Shown here: one piece after another, positions 4,455 through 5,495 of the stretch
How the letters are laid out: every line of letters starts with the position of its first letter
Position numbering within the stretch: position 1 is the first letter of the stretch
The notes under the pieces: generated by a model
Seen by the model: only the letters and a program-made list of their open reading frames with translations
Databases searched by the model: none
What the model was told of the DNA's origin: nothing
Translations under genes and position numbers: made by a program
From: Trueperaceae bacterium
GTDB lineage: Bacteria; Deinococcota; Deinococci; Deinococcales; Trueperaceae
Direction of reading: 5' to 3'
Assembly (NCBI GenBank): GCA_007122815.1
Contig: SKSV01000311.1
Span: forward strand, 1 to 5,495
Length of the DNA: 5,495 nt

Positions 4455-5495
4455 ATGACCACCAGCGAGATCCGCAGCTATCCCGACGACGCCTTCCTGA
4501 CGAACACCGTCCAGCGCATGACGCGGAGCAAGGCCGTCCACGGCGCGATCCTGTGCGTCGAGAACGGCGATGGAAGGCTGTCTTGGCGCGGCGCAGCCGG
4601 CAACCTCCGAGCCGACCAGCGCTACTTCATCGCTAGCGTCACGAAGATGATCGTCACGGTCGTGATGCTGCGCCTTCGCGACGAGGGGCGCCTCGACCTG
4701 GACGACCCCATGCAGCGCCACCTCGGCGCCGACCTTATCCGCGGTCTGCACGTCTTGGACGGTGTAGACCGCAGCGACCAGATCACGCTGCGACACCTGA
4801 TATCTAACACCTCGGGGCTGACGGATTACTTCTTCGGTAAAGGGCCCGACGGCAAGAACGCCGGCGACGCCCTCCTGCAGGGCAACGACGAGGCCTGGCC
4901 GCTCGAGCGCATCGTCGAACGGGCACGGACGCTCAAGCCGCGCTTCCTCCCCGGCCAACGCGGCAAGGTGCACTACTCCGACACCAACTACGAGCTCCTC
5001 GGCCGGATCATCGAGACCGTCACTGGAGCGGACATCGCCGACGTCTTCGACGAGTTCGTCTTCCGCCCACTCGGCCTGCGCGACACCTATGCCTACCGCG
5101 ACCCGAGCGACACCACCCCGGCGCCGATGTACTACCGCGACCGGCCGCTCCACGTCCCGAAGTACATCGCCTCGGTAACCGCCGAGGGCGGCGTAGTCTC
5201 GACCGCCGCGGAGGTCATGACCTTCCTCAAGGCCTTCTTCGACGGCACCTTCTTCCCGGTCGAGACGATCGAAGAGCTGAAGCGTTGGAACCGCATCTAC
5301 TTCCCCGGTCAGTTCGATTACGGCGTCGGACTGGAGCGCCAGTGGCTGCCCTGGGTCATGTCGCCCTTCCAACCCCTCGGCGAGCTGCTGGGGTTCTGGG
5401 GTCAGTCAGGCGCGTTCGCGTTCCACAACCCGAAGCGCGACCTCTTCTTCACTGGCACCGTCAACCAGCTCAGCGGCTTCGGGCACGGGGCCGCG
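4455..5495 (+). CDS. Serine hydrolase, class C beta-lactamase family (3' end outside window)
   Basis: The frame stays open for 347 codons to the right edge. The protein belongs to the PF00144 family (beta-lactamase class C, D-aminopeptidase, esterase EstB-like). The nucleophile motif is S61-V-T-K64 (in FIASVTKM). The family block LRHLISNTSGL follows at about residue 115. The second motif is Y174-S-D (in YSDTNYELLGRII), with Y174 the likely base. EFVFRPLGLRDT and the AEGGVVSTAAEVMTF block follow. The third motif position reads G-Q317-S-G319 (in FWGQSGAF), where many members have H-x-G. It is followed by PKRDLFF and TVNQL, close to the usual C-terminal end. Most of the domain (normally about 330-380 residues) is therefore present. 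No signal peptide is seen, so it is probably cytoplasmic and more likely an esterase or peptidase-like hydrolase than an antibiotic-resistance enzyme. Substrate unknown. Confidence 0.92.
   Translation, partial: MTTSEIRSYPDDAFLTNTVQRMTRSKAVHGAILCVENGDGRLSWRGAAGNLRADQRYFIASVTKMIVTVVMLRLRDEGRLDLDDPMQRHLGADLIRGLHVLDGVDRSDQITLRHLISNTSGLTDYFFGKGPDGKNAGDALLQGNDEAWPLERIVERARTLKPRFLPGQRGKVHYSDTNYELLGRIIETVTGADIADVFDEFVFRPLGLRDTYAYRDPSDTTPAPMYYRDRPLHVPKYIASVTAEGGVVSTAAEVMTFLKAFFDGTFFPVETIEELKRWNRIYFPGQFDYGVGLERQWLPWVMSPFQPLGELLGFWGQSGAFAFHNPKRDLFFTGTVNQLSGFGHGAA

Noticed and set aside
4308..5372. 354-residue open frame on the minus strand
   Set aside because: It is antisense to the serine hydrolase, whose plus-strand frame carries family motifs throughout. 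Long antisense frames are expected in GC-rich DNA, and this one shows no recognisable domain.

Overview
This window comes from a high-GC bacterial chromosome with densely packed genes and strong use of G/C-ending codons. Several genes have a TAnnnT-type -10 element 5 to 7 bases before the ATG and no Shine-Dalgarno sequence. That is the hallmark of leaderless transcripts, which are common in Deinococcota (Deinococcus, Truepera relatives) and in Actinomycetota. I lean to one of those two phyla. Nothing in the window settles the taxonomy, and there is no rRNA, tRNA, CRISPR array or insertion sequence.

Layout: (1) 1-230, the C-terminal end of a HEPN-domain protein cut by the window edge; (2) 329-1684, a cytoplasmic diguanylate cyclase with two PAS sensor domains and a GGEEF catalytic domain; (3) 1784-2122, a small cupin-fold protein, followed after 38 bases by (4) 2161-2688, a DUF421 (YetF-like) membrane protein with a good ribosome binding site; (5) 2772-3335, a fusion of a ribbon-helix-helix DNA-binding domain to a minimal nucleotidyltransferase (MNT), overlapping by one base (6) 3335-3751, a second HEPN protein; (7) 4256-3771 on the minus strand, a DoxX-like four-helix membrane protein convergent with the HEPN gene; (8) 4455 to the right edge, a serine hydrolase of the class C beta-lactamase/PF00144 family, divergent from the DoxX gene and truncated by the window.

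The most notable unit is genes 5 and 6, which look like an MNT-HEPN toxin-antitoxin operon. The HEPN protein is the presumed toxin (RNase or RNA-binding). The MNT protein is the presumed antitoxin, which in characterised relatives adds AMP to the toxin. Here the antitoxin carries its own RHH DNA-binding domain, and a set of TGAT/ATCA half-sites sits exactly over the putative -10 element and start codon. This suggests one polypeptide both modifies the toxin and represses the operon.

The HEPN fragment at the left edge is a diverged paralogue of the complete HEPN protein: 56 of 75 residues are identical with no gaps, and most codon changes in the core are silent. A second module of the same family therefore probably lies just left of the window, with the diguanylate cyclase, cupin and DUF421 genes between the two. 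Those three genes look like ordinary housekeeping or signalling genes with no obvious functional link to the toxin-antitoxin modules.
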